Shown here: in pieces, positions 50,039-60,600 of the stretch
Numbering within the stretch: the first letter of the stretch is position 1
Layout of the letters: the number at the start of each line of letters is the position of its first letter
Assembly: GCF_016756395.1 (NCBI RefSeq)
Contig: NZ_AP018365.1
Span: 7,506,001 to 7,570,000 of the forward strand
DNA length: 64,000 bases
Direction: 5' to 3'
DNA from: Streptomyces sp. SN-593
Lineage (GTDB): Bacteria; Actinomycetota; Actinomycetes; Streptomycetales; Streptomycetaceae
Notes under the pieces: model-generated
The model's input: only the letters and a program-made list of their open reading frames with translations
Databases searched by the model: none
Told to the model about the DNA's origin: nothing
Position numbers and translations under genes: made by a program

Positions 50039-50338
50039 GAAGATCCTCCAGGAGGGGGGATGGTGCCCGGATCGGGACGACCACCACGCTAGGTGCGGCT
50101 GGGACGCGCGCATAAGCGTGGGAACCCTTGCGACGACTGTGAACGATGTGTTTCCCGTGGCGGAAGTGAGGAATCGGTGAATGCCGCGTGCCGGCGGTGT
50201 GCGGGCGGCCGCGGGCGCGCGTGGGGGCGGCGGCCGGGCGCCGCCGCGCCGGGCCGCGTGGGACCACCAGGCCGGAGCGGGTGCGGCGGGCAGGCGCACC
50301 CGGGGCGCGGTGCCAAGCGGAGCGACCCGCGGCGGCGC
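50039..50338. other. Gap between the LuxR-type regulator and the sedolisin gene
   Basis: The part nearer the protease has moderate AT content and would hold its promoter on the minus strand; no hexamers could be fixed. The remainder is GC-rich without structure that stood out. Confidence 0.4.
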
Positions 50339-53197
50339 CTACTGCGGCCGCGCCGCCGTGGACGCCATCACATGGGCCAGTTCCGTCCTGGACCGGACGC
50401 CGAACTTCCGGTAAAGCCGCGACAGCGTGCCTTCGACCGTCTTGACGCTGATGAACAGCTCCGCGGCCACCTCGCGGTTCGTGGCGCCGCCGCGGACGAG
50501 TTCGGCGACCCGCGTCTCGGCCGGCGTCAGGCTCACCCCGCTCGCCGCGCCGCGCGCCACCGCGCCCACCCGGGCGAGTTCGTCCCCGGCGCGCGCGGCC
50601 AGTGGCACCGCGCCGGTGCGCTCCGCCCACTCCAGCGCCTCGGTGAGCGCCGCCCGGGCCGCGGTCCGGTGCCGGGCCCTGCGCTCCACCGCGCCCAGCG
50701 CGGTCAGCGTCCGGACCAGCTCCACCGGCAGCTCCAGCCGGCGCAGCCGCTGCGCCGACGAACGCAGGCGCACCGCCCCCTCCTTGGCGTGCCCGGTGGC
50801 GGCCGCCAGCAGCCCCTCGGTGCGCTCCAGCGACGCCAGCACGCTGCCGGGCACCGGTCCGGTCACGCACGCGCGTGCCTGCCCGAGCACCGTCGCGGCC
50901 GCGTCGGTCTCACCCGCGGTCACCAGGGCCTCGGCGAGGTCGGCGTGCCAGCACAGCAGCGGCGGGTCCGCGGCGCCCATCGCCGCGCCGATCTCCAGCG
51001 CCCGGCGCAGCGGCTCGACGGCCCGGGCGGCGCGCCGGCGGTCGCCCGCGAAGAGTTCGGCCTGCCCGAGCGCCGCGAGGGCGCGCAGCAGGAAGAGCTG
51101 GTCGCCGTCGGCCTCGGAGGCGGCCACGGCCTCCCTCGCGAGCCGGCACGCGTCCTGCGTGTCGCCGCCGAACGTCGCGGCGAGCGCCGCCGCGTAGAGC
51201 GCCGGCGCCGACACCAGCCCGGCCTCGGCGACCACCCGGGCGCAGTGCTCCGCGGTGCGCAGCGCCTCCCGGCACTCGCCGGCCCGCACCTGGACCCGGG
51301 TGAGGGCGACCAGCGACGCCACGTCCTGCTCCACGTCGGCCGCGCCGCCGGTGGCGTCCAGCAGCGCGAGCACCTGCTCCCGCGCGGAGGCGACCCGGTC
51401 GGAGTCGAGGGTCAGGATCGCCCGCATCCGCTGGATGCCCCAGCTACGCGGCCCGTGGTCGGCGCGGGCCAGCGCCTGGTCCAACGCGGCCTCGGCGGCG
51501 GCCGGTTCGCCGGTCAGCGCGCGCACCCGGGCCAGGGTGGACAGCGCGTCGACCTCGGTGCCGGTGTCGCCGACGGCCGCGGCGCGGCCGGCCGCGAGCA
51601 GCGCGTGCTCGGCCGCCTGCGCCAACTCGCCGCACAGCAGCCCGCGCAGGGCGGCCCAGTCGTAGAGCTTCGCCTCCAGAGCCCGGTCCCCGGCCGCCTC
51701 CCGCAACCCGTCGGTGATCAGCGGGCCCTTGGCGCGCAGCGCCTGGCCGGCGTTGCGCAGCAGCACCAGCCGGGCCGCGACCCGCCCGGGCGCCGACGCG
51801 GAGGTGTCCAGGACGCTCTGCGCGATCCGTTCGGACTCCTCGCGGTGGCCGGCGTCGCACGCGAACCCGGCCGCGGCCAGCAGGCGCCGGTCGTGCGCCT
51901 CGACGCGGTCGGCGGGGGTCCGGCCGGCGGCGAGCGCGGCCAGTTCGGCGGCGGTGGCGGCGTCGCCGCGCTCCCGCGCGGTGCGCGCGGCGGCCATCAC
52001 CCCGCGGGCGGTGGCCTCGTCCTCCTGCGGGTGGGCCAGCGCCAGGTGGCGTGCGGCGTCCACGGGATCGCCGACCGTGCCGGCCAGCAGCGCGTGGGCG
52101 CGGCGCCGGGCGGGCCCCGAGGCGTCCGCGCACAGCGCGGCCGGCAGCAGCGGGTGGCAGAAGCGCACCGTGCCGGACGCGTCGCAGGACACCGCCCCGC
52201 ACCGCTCCGCCGCGTCGAGCGCCGCCGCGGTGGCGTCGGTGCCGGCCGCCGACCGCAGCAGGGCGAGGGTGGGCCGGGCGGCCGACGCGGCGAGCAGCAG
52301 GACGGAGCGGTCCGGCTCGGGCAGCGCGCGGACCCGGTCGAGAACCAGCGCGCGCAGCTCAGGTGGCACCGGCAGGTGGCCGTCGGACACCGGGGGACCG
52401 CCCGCTCGCAGCGCGTCGCGGCCCAACGCCAATGCGTACAGCGGGTTTCCGGCGGCGGCGTGCAGCACCCCGCGCAGCGCGGACGGCGGGAGGGTCACCC
52501 CCGCGGCGAGCAGCAGCAGCGTGACGTCGTCGTCGTCCAGCGGGGGCACGGGGACCTGGGCGGCCCCGGCCGGGCAGCAGCGGGCGCGGGCCGGCGGTCC
52601 GTCCCCGGCCACCCGCTCGGTCGCGGCGATCCGCACGTCGGCGCCGTCCAGCCGCCGCGCGGCGAACGCCAGCACCTCCGTGCTCGGCGCGTCCAGCCAC
52701 TGCAGGCCGTCCACCACCAGCACGACCGGTGCCCGCGCGGCGAGCAGCCGCAGCGCCTCCAGGACGGCCAGCCGCACCGCGAGCCCGCCGTACGGACCGA
52801 CCGGGCCGTGGCCGCGCAGCAGGGCGGTGCGCAGCGCGGTGCGCGGCCCGGACGGCAGGGCCCGCACCACGTCCTCCGGTACCCGGGCGAAGAGGTCGAT
52901 CACGCCCAGGTAGGGCAGGGCGGTGTCCGCGGGGGCGGGGGAGCAGCGCAGGACGGTGGCGCCGGCGTCGGCGGCACGCGCGGCGAGCGCGTCGAGCACC
53001 ACCGACTTGCCGATCCCGGCCGGGCCGTGCAGCAGCAACCCGCCGTCCAGCCCGAGGCGTTGCCACCCCTCCTCCAGCAGCGCCTCGCGTCCGGTCGGTG
53101 CGGCGCGGGGGCGCCGCACCGGGCCGCCGCCGGTGCGGGCGGGCAGGGCCGGGCACGGGCGGTAGGCCGGCGGGGCGCCTGCGGCTTCGTGTGCCAC
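50339..53197 (-). CDS. LuxR family regulator with AAA ATPase domain (LAL type)
   Basis: A 952-residue regulator. The N-terminal ATPase has Walker A HGPAGIGKSVV (about residues 55-65) and Walker B VVLVVDGLQWLD. A long helical-repeat middle rich in Ala and Arg follows, then a C-terminal LuxR helix-turn-helix: VSLTPAETRVAELVRGGATNREVAAELFISVKTVEGTLSRLYRKFGVRSRTEL. LAL proteins activate antibiotic or catabolic genes on ATP and ligand binding. GTG 53197 has GGAGG about 12 bases upstream; upstream extension looks spurious. Possible targets are the sedolisin gene downstream or the divergent GH87-like gene. Confidence 0.9.
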   Translation of the reverse strand: MAHEAAGAPPAYRPCPALPARTGGGPVRRPRAAPTGREALLEEGWQRLGLDGGLLLHGPAGIGKSVVLDALAARAADAGATVLRCSPAPADTALPYLGVIDLFARVPEDVVRALPSGPRTALRTALLRGHGPVGPYGGLAVRLAVLEALRLLAARAPVVLVVDGLQWLDAPSTEVLAFAARRLDGADVRIAATERVAGDGPPARARCCPAGAAQVPVPPLDDDDVTLLLLAAGVTLPPSALRGVLHAAAGNPLYALALGRDALRAGGPPVSDGHLPVPPELRALVLDRVRALPEPDRSVLLLAASAARPTLALLRSAAGTDATAAALDAAERCGAVSCDASGTVRFCHPLLPAALCADASGPARRRAHALLAGTVGDPVDAARHLALAHPQEDEATARGVMAAARTARERGDAATAAELAALAAGRTPADRVEAHDRRLLAAAGFACDAGHREESERIAQSVLDTSASAPGRVAARLVLLRNAGQALRAKGPLITDGLREAAGDRALEAKLYDWAALRGLLCGELAQAAEHALLAAGRAAAVGDTGTEVDALSTLARVRALTGEPAAAEAALDQALARADHGPRSWGIQRMRAILTLDSDRVASAREQVLALLDATGGAADVEQDVASLVALTRVQVRAGECREALRTAEHCARVVAEAGLVSAPALYAAALAATFGGDTQDACRLAREAVAASEADGDQLFLLRALAALGQAELFAGDRRRAARAVEPLRRALEIGAAMGAADPPLLCWHADLAEALVTAGETDAAATVLGQARACVTGPVPGSVLASLERTEGLLAAATGHAKEGAVRLRSSAQRLRRLELPVELVRTLTALGAVERRARHRTAARAALTEALEWAERTGAVPLAARAGDELARVGAVARGAASGVSLTPAETRVAELVRGGATNREVAAELFISVKTVEGTLSRLYRKFGVRSRTELAHVMASTAARPQ

Positions 53198-53670
53198 GGT
53201 GCGAACTGACCTCCTCGTCCGGGACCGCGGACACGCCCTGGGAGCACGGTCTCGATTGGTGTCCATGACAATCACTGCGATGCCGCCTGTCAATGGCGCG
53301 AACCGCTCCGGCCTGGCTGTTTTCACGTGAACGTGACGCCGGGCAAGCGGGCGAAACGCTCCCGGCACGCCGTCGGCACGCCGCCGCCGCGCACCCCGCC
53401 GACCGCGGTGCCGCGGACGGGAGTTGCTCAAATGATCACACTCAATCTTGCAAGTAAAAGTCGAGATTCAACGAAAACAGATCTGGATATTGCGGCGATG
53501 TGTCGGAGGGGTTACGGTCCCCTGCGTCGCCACCGAACTGCGGTGGCGCGCGGGCGTCTTTCCCCCCTGCCCACCCCCTCGTCCCAGCTCGTTCACGCCC
53601 CCGGCCCCCACCCGGCAGTGCTCGCGCCGTGGTGTGCCGGTCCGGCTGCACGTGTCGAAAGGAACAAGAC
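53198..53670. promoter_or_regulatory. Divergent regulatory region with AT-rich island
   Basis: Contains palindrome TTCACGTGAA (53322-53331) and a strongly AT-rich stretch at about 53430-53510, much less GC-rich than the surrounding DNA, about 160-240 bases before the GH87-like gene. GAAAGGAAC lies before GTG 53671. Probably the promoter of the secreted glucanase. Confidence 0.55.
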
Positions 53671-56600
53671 GTGTTCAGACGGTTGCGAAGTCTCAGACGC
53701 GTGGTCGCGGTCGGAGGCACCACCGCGGTGCTCGCCGCGGGCGGCGTGCTCGGTCTCGCCTTCCAGCCCGCGGTCGCGGCCACGGCGGCCGCCGCCACCG
53801 GCGGCAGTGGCGCGAACCTCCCCTACACCGAGGTGCAGGCGGAGAACTCCGCCACCAACGGCACCGTGATCGGCCCGAGTTACGCCGCGGGCAACCTCGC
53901 CGACGAGGCGTCGCAGCGCAAGGCGGTGACGCTCCAGGGCTCCGGGAAGTACGTCACCTTCACCACGCCGGTGGCGACGAACTCCATCGACTTCCGCTAC
54001 AGCATCCCCGACACCGCGAGCGGTTCGGTGTACACCGCGCCGCTGTCGCTGTACGTCAACGGCACGAAGCAGCCGGACTTCACGCTGACGAACGCCTACT
54101 CCTGGTACTACGGCAGCTACCCGTTCACCAACTCGCCGGGCACCAACCAGCACCACTTCTACGACGAGGCGCACCGGCTGTTCGGCCAGACCTACCCGGC
54201 CGGTACGACCTTCAAGTTCCAGGTCGACGCCGGCGACACCGCCTCCTCCTACACCCTGGACTTCGCCGACTTCGAGCAGGTCGGCGCCGCGCTCCCGCAG
54301 CCGGCCGGCTCCGTCTCGGTGACCAGCACGGGCGCCGACTCCAGCGGCGCGGCCGACTCCACAGCCGCGTTCAACGCCGCGATCGCCGCGGCCGGTTCGG
54401 GCGGCACCGTGTGGATCCCGTCGGGCACGTACAAGATCCCGGGCCACATCAGCGTCAACAACGTCACCATCGCGGGCGCGGGCATGTGGTACTCCACCGT
54501 CACCGGTGCCGCCCCCGGCTTCTACGGCACCTACGGGACCGGCGGGGCGCCGAGCACGAACGTCCACCTGAAGGACTTCGCGATCTTCGGCGACGTGCAG
54601 GAGCGGGACGACAACGCGCAGGTGAACGGGATCGGCGGCGCGATGAGCAACTCGTCGGTCGCGGACGTCTGGATCGACCACATGAAGGTCGGGGCCTGGA
54701 TGGACGGCCCGATGGACAAGCTGACCTTCAGCGGGATGCGCATCCGCGACACCACCGCCGACGGCATCAACTTCCACGGCGGGGTGACCAACTCGACCGT
54801 GACCGGCAGCGACATCCGCAACACCGGTGACGACGGCATCGCCACCTGGGCGGACTCCGCGCTCGGCGCCGACGCGAACGACACGATCTCGAACAACACC
54901 GTCCAGTTCCAGACGCTGGCCAACGGCATCGCGATCTACGGCGGCCACGACAACACCGTCACCGGCAACCTGGTCCAGGACACCGGACTCGCCCAGGGCG
55001 GCGGCATCCACGTCGGCCAGCGCTTCACCTCCACGCCGGTCGGCACCACCACGATCAGCAACAACACCATGATCCGCGACGGCAGCCTCGACCCGAACTG
55101 GCAGTTCGGCGTGGGCGCGCTGTGGTTCGACGGCAGCCAGGGCGCCATCACCGGCCCGATCAACGTCTCCAACGCCCTGATCGAGCAGAGCCCGTACGAG
55201 GCCGTGCAGTGGGTCGAGGGCACGGTGAGCGGGGTCAACCTCAGCAACGTGACCATCGCCGGCACCGGCACCTTCGCGCTCCAGGAGCAGACCGGCGGCG
55301 CCGCGAAGTTCACGAACGTCACCGCCACCGGCGTCGGCGCCCCCTCGCCGGTCTACAGCTGCGAGGGCGGCAACTTCGCGGTCACCGACGGCGGCGGCAA
55401 CTCCGGCATCGACGGCACCCCTGTCTGCGGCCCGTGGCCGACCCCGGTCTTCCCGCCGTACCCGCCGTCCGGCGTCACCGCCAGCCCCAGCGCGCTGTCC
55501 TTCGGTTCGGTCGCCAACGGCGCCACCAGCGCCGCGCAGAGCGTGACCGTCTCCAACCCGACCGGCGCGGCCGCGGCGGTCTCCTCGATCGCCGCCTCCG
55601 GCGACTTCGCGCAGACCAACACCTGCGGCAGCTCCATCGCCGCGAACGGCTCGTGCACGGTCAGTGTCAAGTTCAGCCCGACCGCGACCGGTGCCCGCAC
55701 CGGAACGCTGACCGTCGCCGCCGGCGGTGTCACCAACACCGTCACCCTGACCGGCACCGGCACCGCGCCCGGCCCGGTGCTCGGCGCCACTCCGGGCGGT
55801 CTGTCCTTCGCGGGCACGGTCGTCGGCTCCACCACCGCCGCCCAGGCCGTCACCGTCACCAACTCCGGCACCACCGCCGCGACGGTCTCGGGCGTCACGG
55901 CCACCGGCGACTTCGCGCAGACCAACAACTGCGCCACCGTCGCCGTGGGCGCGTCCTGCACCGTCAACGTCACGTTCAAGCCGACCACGGGCGGCGCCCG
56001 CACCGGCACCCTGAGCGTGGCCAGCAACGCCAACAACAGCCCGACCACCGTCGCCCTGACCGGCACCGGCATCGACTCCACCACCAACATCGCGGCCGGC
56101 CGTCCCGCCACCGCGAGCAGCAGCAACGCCCCGTACGTCGCGGGGAACGTCACCGACGCCGACGCGTCCACCTACTGGGAGTCGGTCGCCGACTCCTTCC
56201 CGCAGTGGGCCCAGGTCGACCTCGGTGCGAACTACGGCGTCAACAAGGTCGTCCTCAAGCTCCCGCCGGCCACCGCGTGGGCGGCCCGCAGCGAGACCCT
56301 GTCCGTGCAGGGCTCCACGGACGGCTCCACCTTCTCCACGCTGGCCGCCTCGGCCGCGCACACCTTCGACCCCGCCACCGGCAACACGGTGACGATCACC
56401 TTCAACTCCGCCACCGCGCGCTACGTCCGGGTCAACGTCACCGCCAACACCGGGTGGAGCGCGGCGCAGCTCTCCGACCTGGAGGTCTTCCCCAGCGGCA
56501 GCGGCGGCACCACCCCGCCCGCCTCGGCGACCCTGGCGGCCAGCCCGGTCTCGCTGAGCTTCGGCAGCGTGGCCCCGGGCATCAGCAGCAGCCCGCAGAC

Positions 56601-57252
56601 CGTCACCCTCACCAACGGCGGCTCCGCGGCGGCGTCGGTCTCCTCGATCGCCGTCTCCGGTGACTTCGCGCAGACCAACACCTGCGGCAGCTCCATCGCC
56701 GCCGGCGCCAACTGCACCGTGAGCGTCACCTTCAAGCCGACCACGACCGGCGCCCGCACCGGCACCCTCACGGTGACCGGCAGCGCGTCCAACAGCCCGA
56801 CCACGGTCCCGCTGTCCGGCACCGGGACCGGCACGGTGAGCGCCAACCTGGCGCTGCACAAGACGGCCACCGAGTCCAGCCACACCGACGTGTACCCGGC
56901 GTCCAACGTGACGGACGGCAGCCAGGACACCTACTGGGAGAGCGCCAACAACGCCTTCCCGCAGTGGGTCCAGGTGGACCTCGGTTCGGCGCAGAGCGCC
57001 AGCCGGGTGGTGCTCCAGCTCCCGGCCTCCTGGGCCGCCCGCAGCCAGACGGTCTCGCTGACCGCGAGCACCGACGGCTCCACCTTCACCACCCTGAAGG
57101 CGTCGGCGAGCTACAGCTTCACGCCGACCTCGTCCAACACCGTCACCCTCTCGTTCCCCGCGACCAGCCAGCGCTACTTCCGGCTGAACTTCACGGCGAA
57201 CACCGGCTGGCCGGCCGGCCAGCTCTCGGAGTTCCAGGTCTGGAACATCTGA
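53671..57252 (+). CDS. Secreted modular GH87-like alpha-1,3-glucanase
   Basis: A 1193-residue secreted protein with signal peptide (residues 1-38, ending VAA). A CBM35/6-like module (about 48-215) precedes a right-handed beta-helix catalytic domain (220-590). Asp364 in TADGINFH and Asp387/Asp388 in TGDDGIA lie in the pattern of GH87 mycodextranase/mutanase enzymes, which cut alpha-1,3-glucan in fungal walls or dental-type glucans. Three choice-of-anchor-D-type beta domains and two F5/8 type C (CBM32-like) modules alternate after that (600-700, 705-805, 808-945, 955-1050, 1055-1193). Two of the beta domains share about 60 nearly identical bases. GTG 53671 follows GAAAGGAAC. Confidence 0.85.
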   Translation: MFRRLRSLRRVVAVGGTTAVLAAGGVLGLAFQPAVAATAAAATGGSGANLPYTEVQAENSATNGTVIGPSYAAGNLADEASQRKAVTLQGSGKYVTFTTPVATNSIDFRYSIPDTASGSVYTAPLSLYVNGTKQPDFTLTNAYSWYYGSYPFTNSPGTNQHHFYDEAHRLFGQTYPAGTTFKFQVDAGDTASSYTLDFADFEQVGAALPQPAGSVSVTSTGADSSGAADSTAAFNAAIAAAGSGGTVWIPSGTYKIPGHISVNNVTIAGAGMWYSTVTGAAPGFYGTYGTGGAPSTNVHLKDFAIFGDVQERDDNAQVNGIGGAMSNSSVADVWIDHMKVGAWMDGPMDKLTFSGMRIRDTTADGINFHGGVTNSTVTGSDIRNTGDDGIATWADSALGADANDTISNNTVQFQTLANGIAIYGGHDNTVTGNLVQDTGLAQGGGIHVGQRFTSTPVGTTTISNNTMIRDGSLDPNWQFGVGALWFDGSQGAITGPINVSNALIEQSPYEAVQWVEGTVSGVNLSNVTIAGTGTFALQEQTGGAAKFTNVTATGVGAPSPVYSCEGGNFAVTDGGGNSGIDGTPVCGPWPTPVFPPYPPSGVTASPSALSFGSVANGATSAAQSVTVSNPTGAAAAVSSIAASGDFAQTNTCGSSIAANGSCTVSVKFSPTATGARTGTLTVAAGGVTNTVTLTGTGTAPGPVLGATPGGLSFAGTVVGSTTAAQAVTVTNSGTTAATVSGVTATGDFAQTNNCATVAVGASCTVNVTFKPTTGGARTGTLSVASNANNSPTTVALTGTGIDSTTNIAAGRPATASSSNAPYVAGNVTDADASTYWESVADSFPQWAQVDLGANYGVNKVVLKLPPATAWAARSETLSVQGSTDGSTFSTLAASAAHTFDPATGNTVTITFNSATARYVRVNVTANTGWSAAQLSDLEVFPSGSGGTTPPASATLAASPVSLSFGSVAPGISSSPQTVTLTNGGSAAASVSSIAVSGDFAQTNTCGSSIAAGANCTVSVTFKPTTTGARTGTLTVTGSASNSPTTVPLSGTGTGTVSANLALHKTATESSHTDVYPASNVTDGSQDTYWESANNAFPQWVQVDLGSAQSASRVVLQLPASWAARSQTVSLTASTDGSTFTTLKASASYSFTPTSSNTVTLSFPATSQRYFRLNFTANTGWPAGQLSEFQVWNI

Positions 57253-57292
57253 TCCCGAACCGGGTCCGGACCACCTGACCCGGACCCCCACC

Positions 57293-57330
57293 GGCGGTGC
57301 CGCCGGGCGAACCCGCCCGGCGGCACCGCC
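57293..57330 (+). terminator. Terminator after the GH87-like gene
   Basis: A perfect 17-base stem (57293-57309 with 57314-57330) with loop AACC, 41 bases past the stop. Confidence 0.88.
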
Positions 57331-57458
57331 GCACGCTCGTGGCCCGCCCGCCCCCCGCCCGCCCCTGGCCGTATGACCCGGGCCCCGGCCGGCCGCGGTG
57401 ATCGACTTCGCCGATCCGTCGCAGACGCTTGACGCGGCCGAACCCCTGCCCGCATCTT

Positions 57459-57472
57459 GGAGAGCGCTCTCC
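57459..57472. promoter_or_regulatory. CebR/LacI-like palindromic operator upstream of GH3 gene
   Basis: GGAGAGCGCTCTCC is a perfect 14-base palindrome, close to the TGGGAGCGCTCCCA sites of the cellobiose regulator CebR. It lies about 180 bases before the GH3 start. Confidence 0.7.
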
Positions 57473-57653
57473 GAACTCCCCCACCCGCCTCGGAACCCCC
57501 CCACTCCACGGTTGACGGGACGGCGTTCGGCGCGTCGGGCCGCCTTCCGCGCCCCCTCGCGCCGCCGCGCCCCGGCCCGCCCACCGAGCCACCCGCCAAC
57601 CGGCCGAGCGGCACGGCACCGCCGAAGCGGAACAGGCAACTGAAGGGAACGCA

Positions 57654-60600
57654 ATGAGGCTCCTCCCGCTCCCGCGGCCACCGGAACCCGATCACGGCAG
57701 GTCGAGACGGCCGCGCCGCCGGCTGCTCCCGCGCCAGCGCTCCGCCCACCGACAGCCCCTGCGCCACAGGCCGTTCCGCCGGCCGCCGCACCGCAGCCCC
57801 ACCGCCCGCGCGCTGGTCGTGGTGATGGCCCTGCTCGGCCTGTCACTGGCCGGCGCCGGCGTGTTCACCTCGGCCCAGGCGGCCGGCAGCGGTGCCTTCG
57901 GCGGCACCCCGGCGGCCGTCCCCGGCACGGTCGAGGCCGCCAACTACGACACCGGCGGCGAGGGCGTCGCCTACCACGTGCTGTCCGCGAACGGCAGCGC
58001 CAACGGCTACCGCACCGACGGGGTGGACCTGGAGGCCACCCAGGACACGCAGGGCACCAGCGCGGCCGGCGGTGCCTACGACATGGGTTGGACCACGCCG
58101 GGCCAGTGGTTCCGGTACACCGTGGACGTCGCCACCGCCGGGAACTACACGATCGGGTTCCGGCTGGCCTCGCCGTACGGGATCACCGACGCGCTGCACG
58201 TCGCCGACGCCTCCGGCGCCGACCTGACCGGCAAGGTCGCCGCTCCGAACACCGGCGACTACGAGACCTGGACCACCGTCACCGCCGACGTCACCCTGCC
58301 GGCCGGCCGGCAGACGCTCACCGTCGACCAGGACACCAACGGGTGGAACTTCCACGCCATGACCTTCGCCCAGGGCGGCGACGGCGGGACCACCGGTGGG
58401 GGCACGGGTGGCACGGGTGGCACGGGTGGCTCGGGGGGGACCGGCGGCACCGGCCCCACCACCTACTGCGGCACCGACGACCTCGCCCTGGACCAGCCGA
58501 CCACGGCCTCCTCGACGCAGGACGCGACGGCCTACCCGGCGACCGGCGCCACCGACGGCAACCCCGGCACCCGGTGGTCCAGCGGTGCCGCCGACCCGCA
58601 GTGGCTGGAGGTCGACCTCGGCTCCGCGCAGCAGATCTGCGGCGCGGACCTGCTCTGGGAGGCCGCGTACGCCTCCGCCTACCAGGTCCAGGTCTCCGGC
58701 AACGGCACCGACTGGACCTCGGTCTACTCCACGACGTCCGGGGACGGCGGCACCGACGCGCTGACCTTCGCCACGACCTCCCGCTACATCCGGGTCTACG
58801 CCACGGCGCGCGCCACGCAGTTCGGCGACTCGATCTTCGAGTTCGACGTCTACGGCCTGACCACCACCCCGCCGGTCACCGGCGGCAACGGCAACGGCGG
58901 CAACGGGACCTGCCCGTGGGTCGGCTCCACCGCGCCGGTCGCCGATCGGGTGCAGCAGGTGCTCACCACCATGAACCGGGCCGAGGAGGTCACGCTGCTG
59001 TCCGGCGACGGCAGTTCGTCGTACATCGGCCAGGTCGGGGGCATCCCGAACCTGTGCATCCCGGCGCTGAACCTGGAGGACGGCCCGTCCGGGGTCGGTG
59101 ACGGGAACGGCGGCGTCACGGCCTTCCCCGACGGCGAGAACGCCGCCGCGACCTGGGACCCGGCGCTGATCCAGCAGGAGGGCGCGGCCAAGGGCGCCGA
59201 GTTCGCCGGCAAGGGCGCGAACGTCGCGCTCGGCCCGACGACGAACCTGGTGCGCGACCCGCGCTGGGGCCGGACCTACGAGACGTACGGCGAGGACCCG
59301 TACCTGGCGGGCCAGATCACCTCGGCGGAGGTCCGGGGCCTGCAGAGCCAGGGCGTGATGGCCGAGGTCAAGCACGCCGCCGCCTACGACCAGGAGCAGT
59401 ACCCCAACGGCGGGAACAACGAGACGGTCAGCCAGAAGGCGCTCGAAGAGCTGTACCTGGCGCCCTTCCAGGCCGCCGCCGAGCAGTCCGCGCCGGGCTC
59501 GATGATGTGCTCGTACGCCGTGGTCAACGGCGCGCCCTCCTGCGCGAGCGCGCAGATGCTCCAGCGCGGGCTCGACCAGCAGGCCGACTACGGCGGCTTC
59601 ATCGTCTCCGACTGGGGAGCCGCGGGCAACGCCGTCGCGGACGCCCAGGGCGGCATGGACGTGGCGATGCCGTTCTCCGACGCGAGCGACGTCTCCGCCG
59701 CCCTCGCGGCCGGGACGCTGAAGCAGGCGACCGTGAACGCCGTGGTGGCCCGCATCCTGACCCAGATGTTCGCCTTCGGCCTGTTCGACAACGCGCCGAG
59801 CGGGTCGCTCTCCGCCACCGTCACCACGCAGGCGCACCAGCAGACCGCGCTGAAGCTCGGTGAGGAGGGCACCGTGCTGCTGAAGAACAACGGCCTGCTG
59901 CCGCTCAACCCGAACATGACCGGGTCCGTCGCGGTCATCGGCACCGACGGCGGCGCCGCGGTCGAACTCGCCGGCGGCGGCAGCGGCGGGGTCACCAGCG
60001 CCAACACCGTCTGGCCGCTGACCGGCGTCCAGAACGCGGTGGGCCCGAACGTCAAGGTCACCTACACCGCCGGTGACGACAACGGGACCGCCAACATCCC
60101 GCAGGCCGTCGACGCGGCCAGGGCCGCCACCGACGCGATCGTCTACGTCAGCGCCCCGGAGGGCGAGGAGAGCGACCTGGCCACCCTCGACCTGTCCAGC
60201 GCGGACGAGACGATGATCAACGACGTGGCGGCGGTGAACCCGAACACCGTCGTGGTGATCAACAGCGGCTCGCCGGTGGTCATGCCGTGGCTGAACAAGG
60301 TCGCGGGCGTGTTCGAGAACTGGTACGGCGGAGGGGGGACCGGCGCCGCCACGGCCGCGCTGATCTTCGGTACCGCCAACCCCTCGGGCAAGCTGCCGGT
60401 CACCTTCCCGAGCAGCCTGGGACAGGTCCCGGCGCAGACCACCGCGCAGTGGCCGGGCACCCCGACCGGGCCGGTCTACAGCGAGGGCGTGGACATCGGC
60501 TACCGGTGGTACCAGTCGCAGAACATCACGCCCGCCTTCCCGTTCGGCTTCGGCCTGTCGTACACGAAGTTCTCCTTCTCCGACCTGAGCGTGGGGGGCT

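Noticed and set aside
53593-57846. 1417-codon open frame on the minus strand
   Set aside because: Antisense to the GH87-like gene and crossing its terminator; Gly/Arg/Val-rich translation without motifs.
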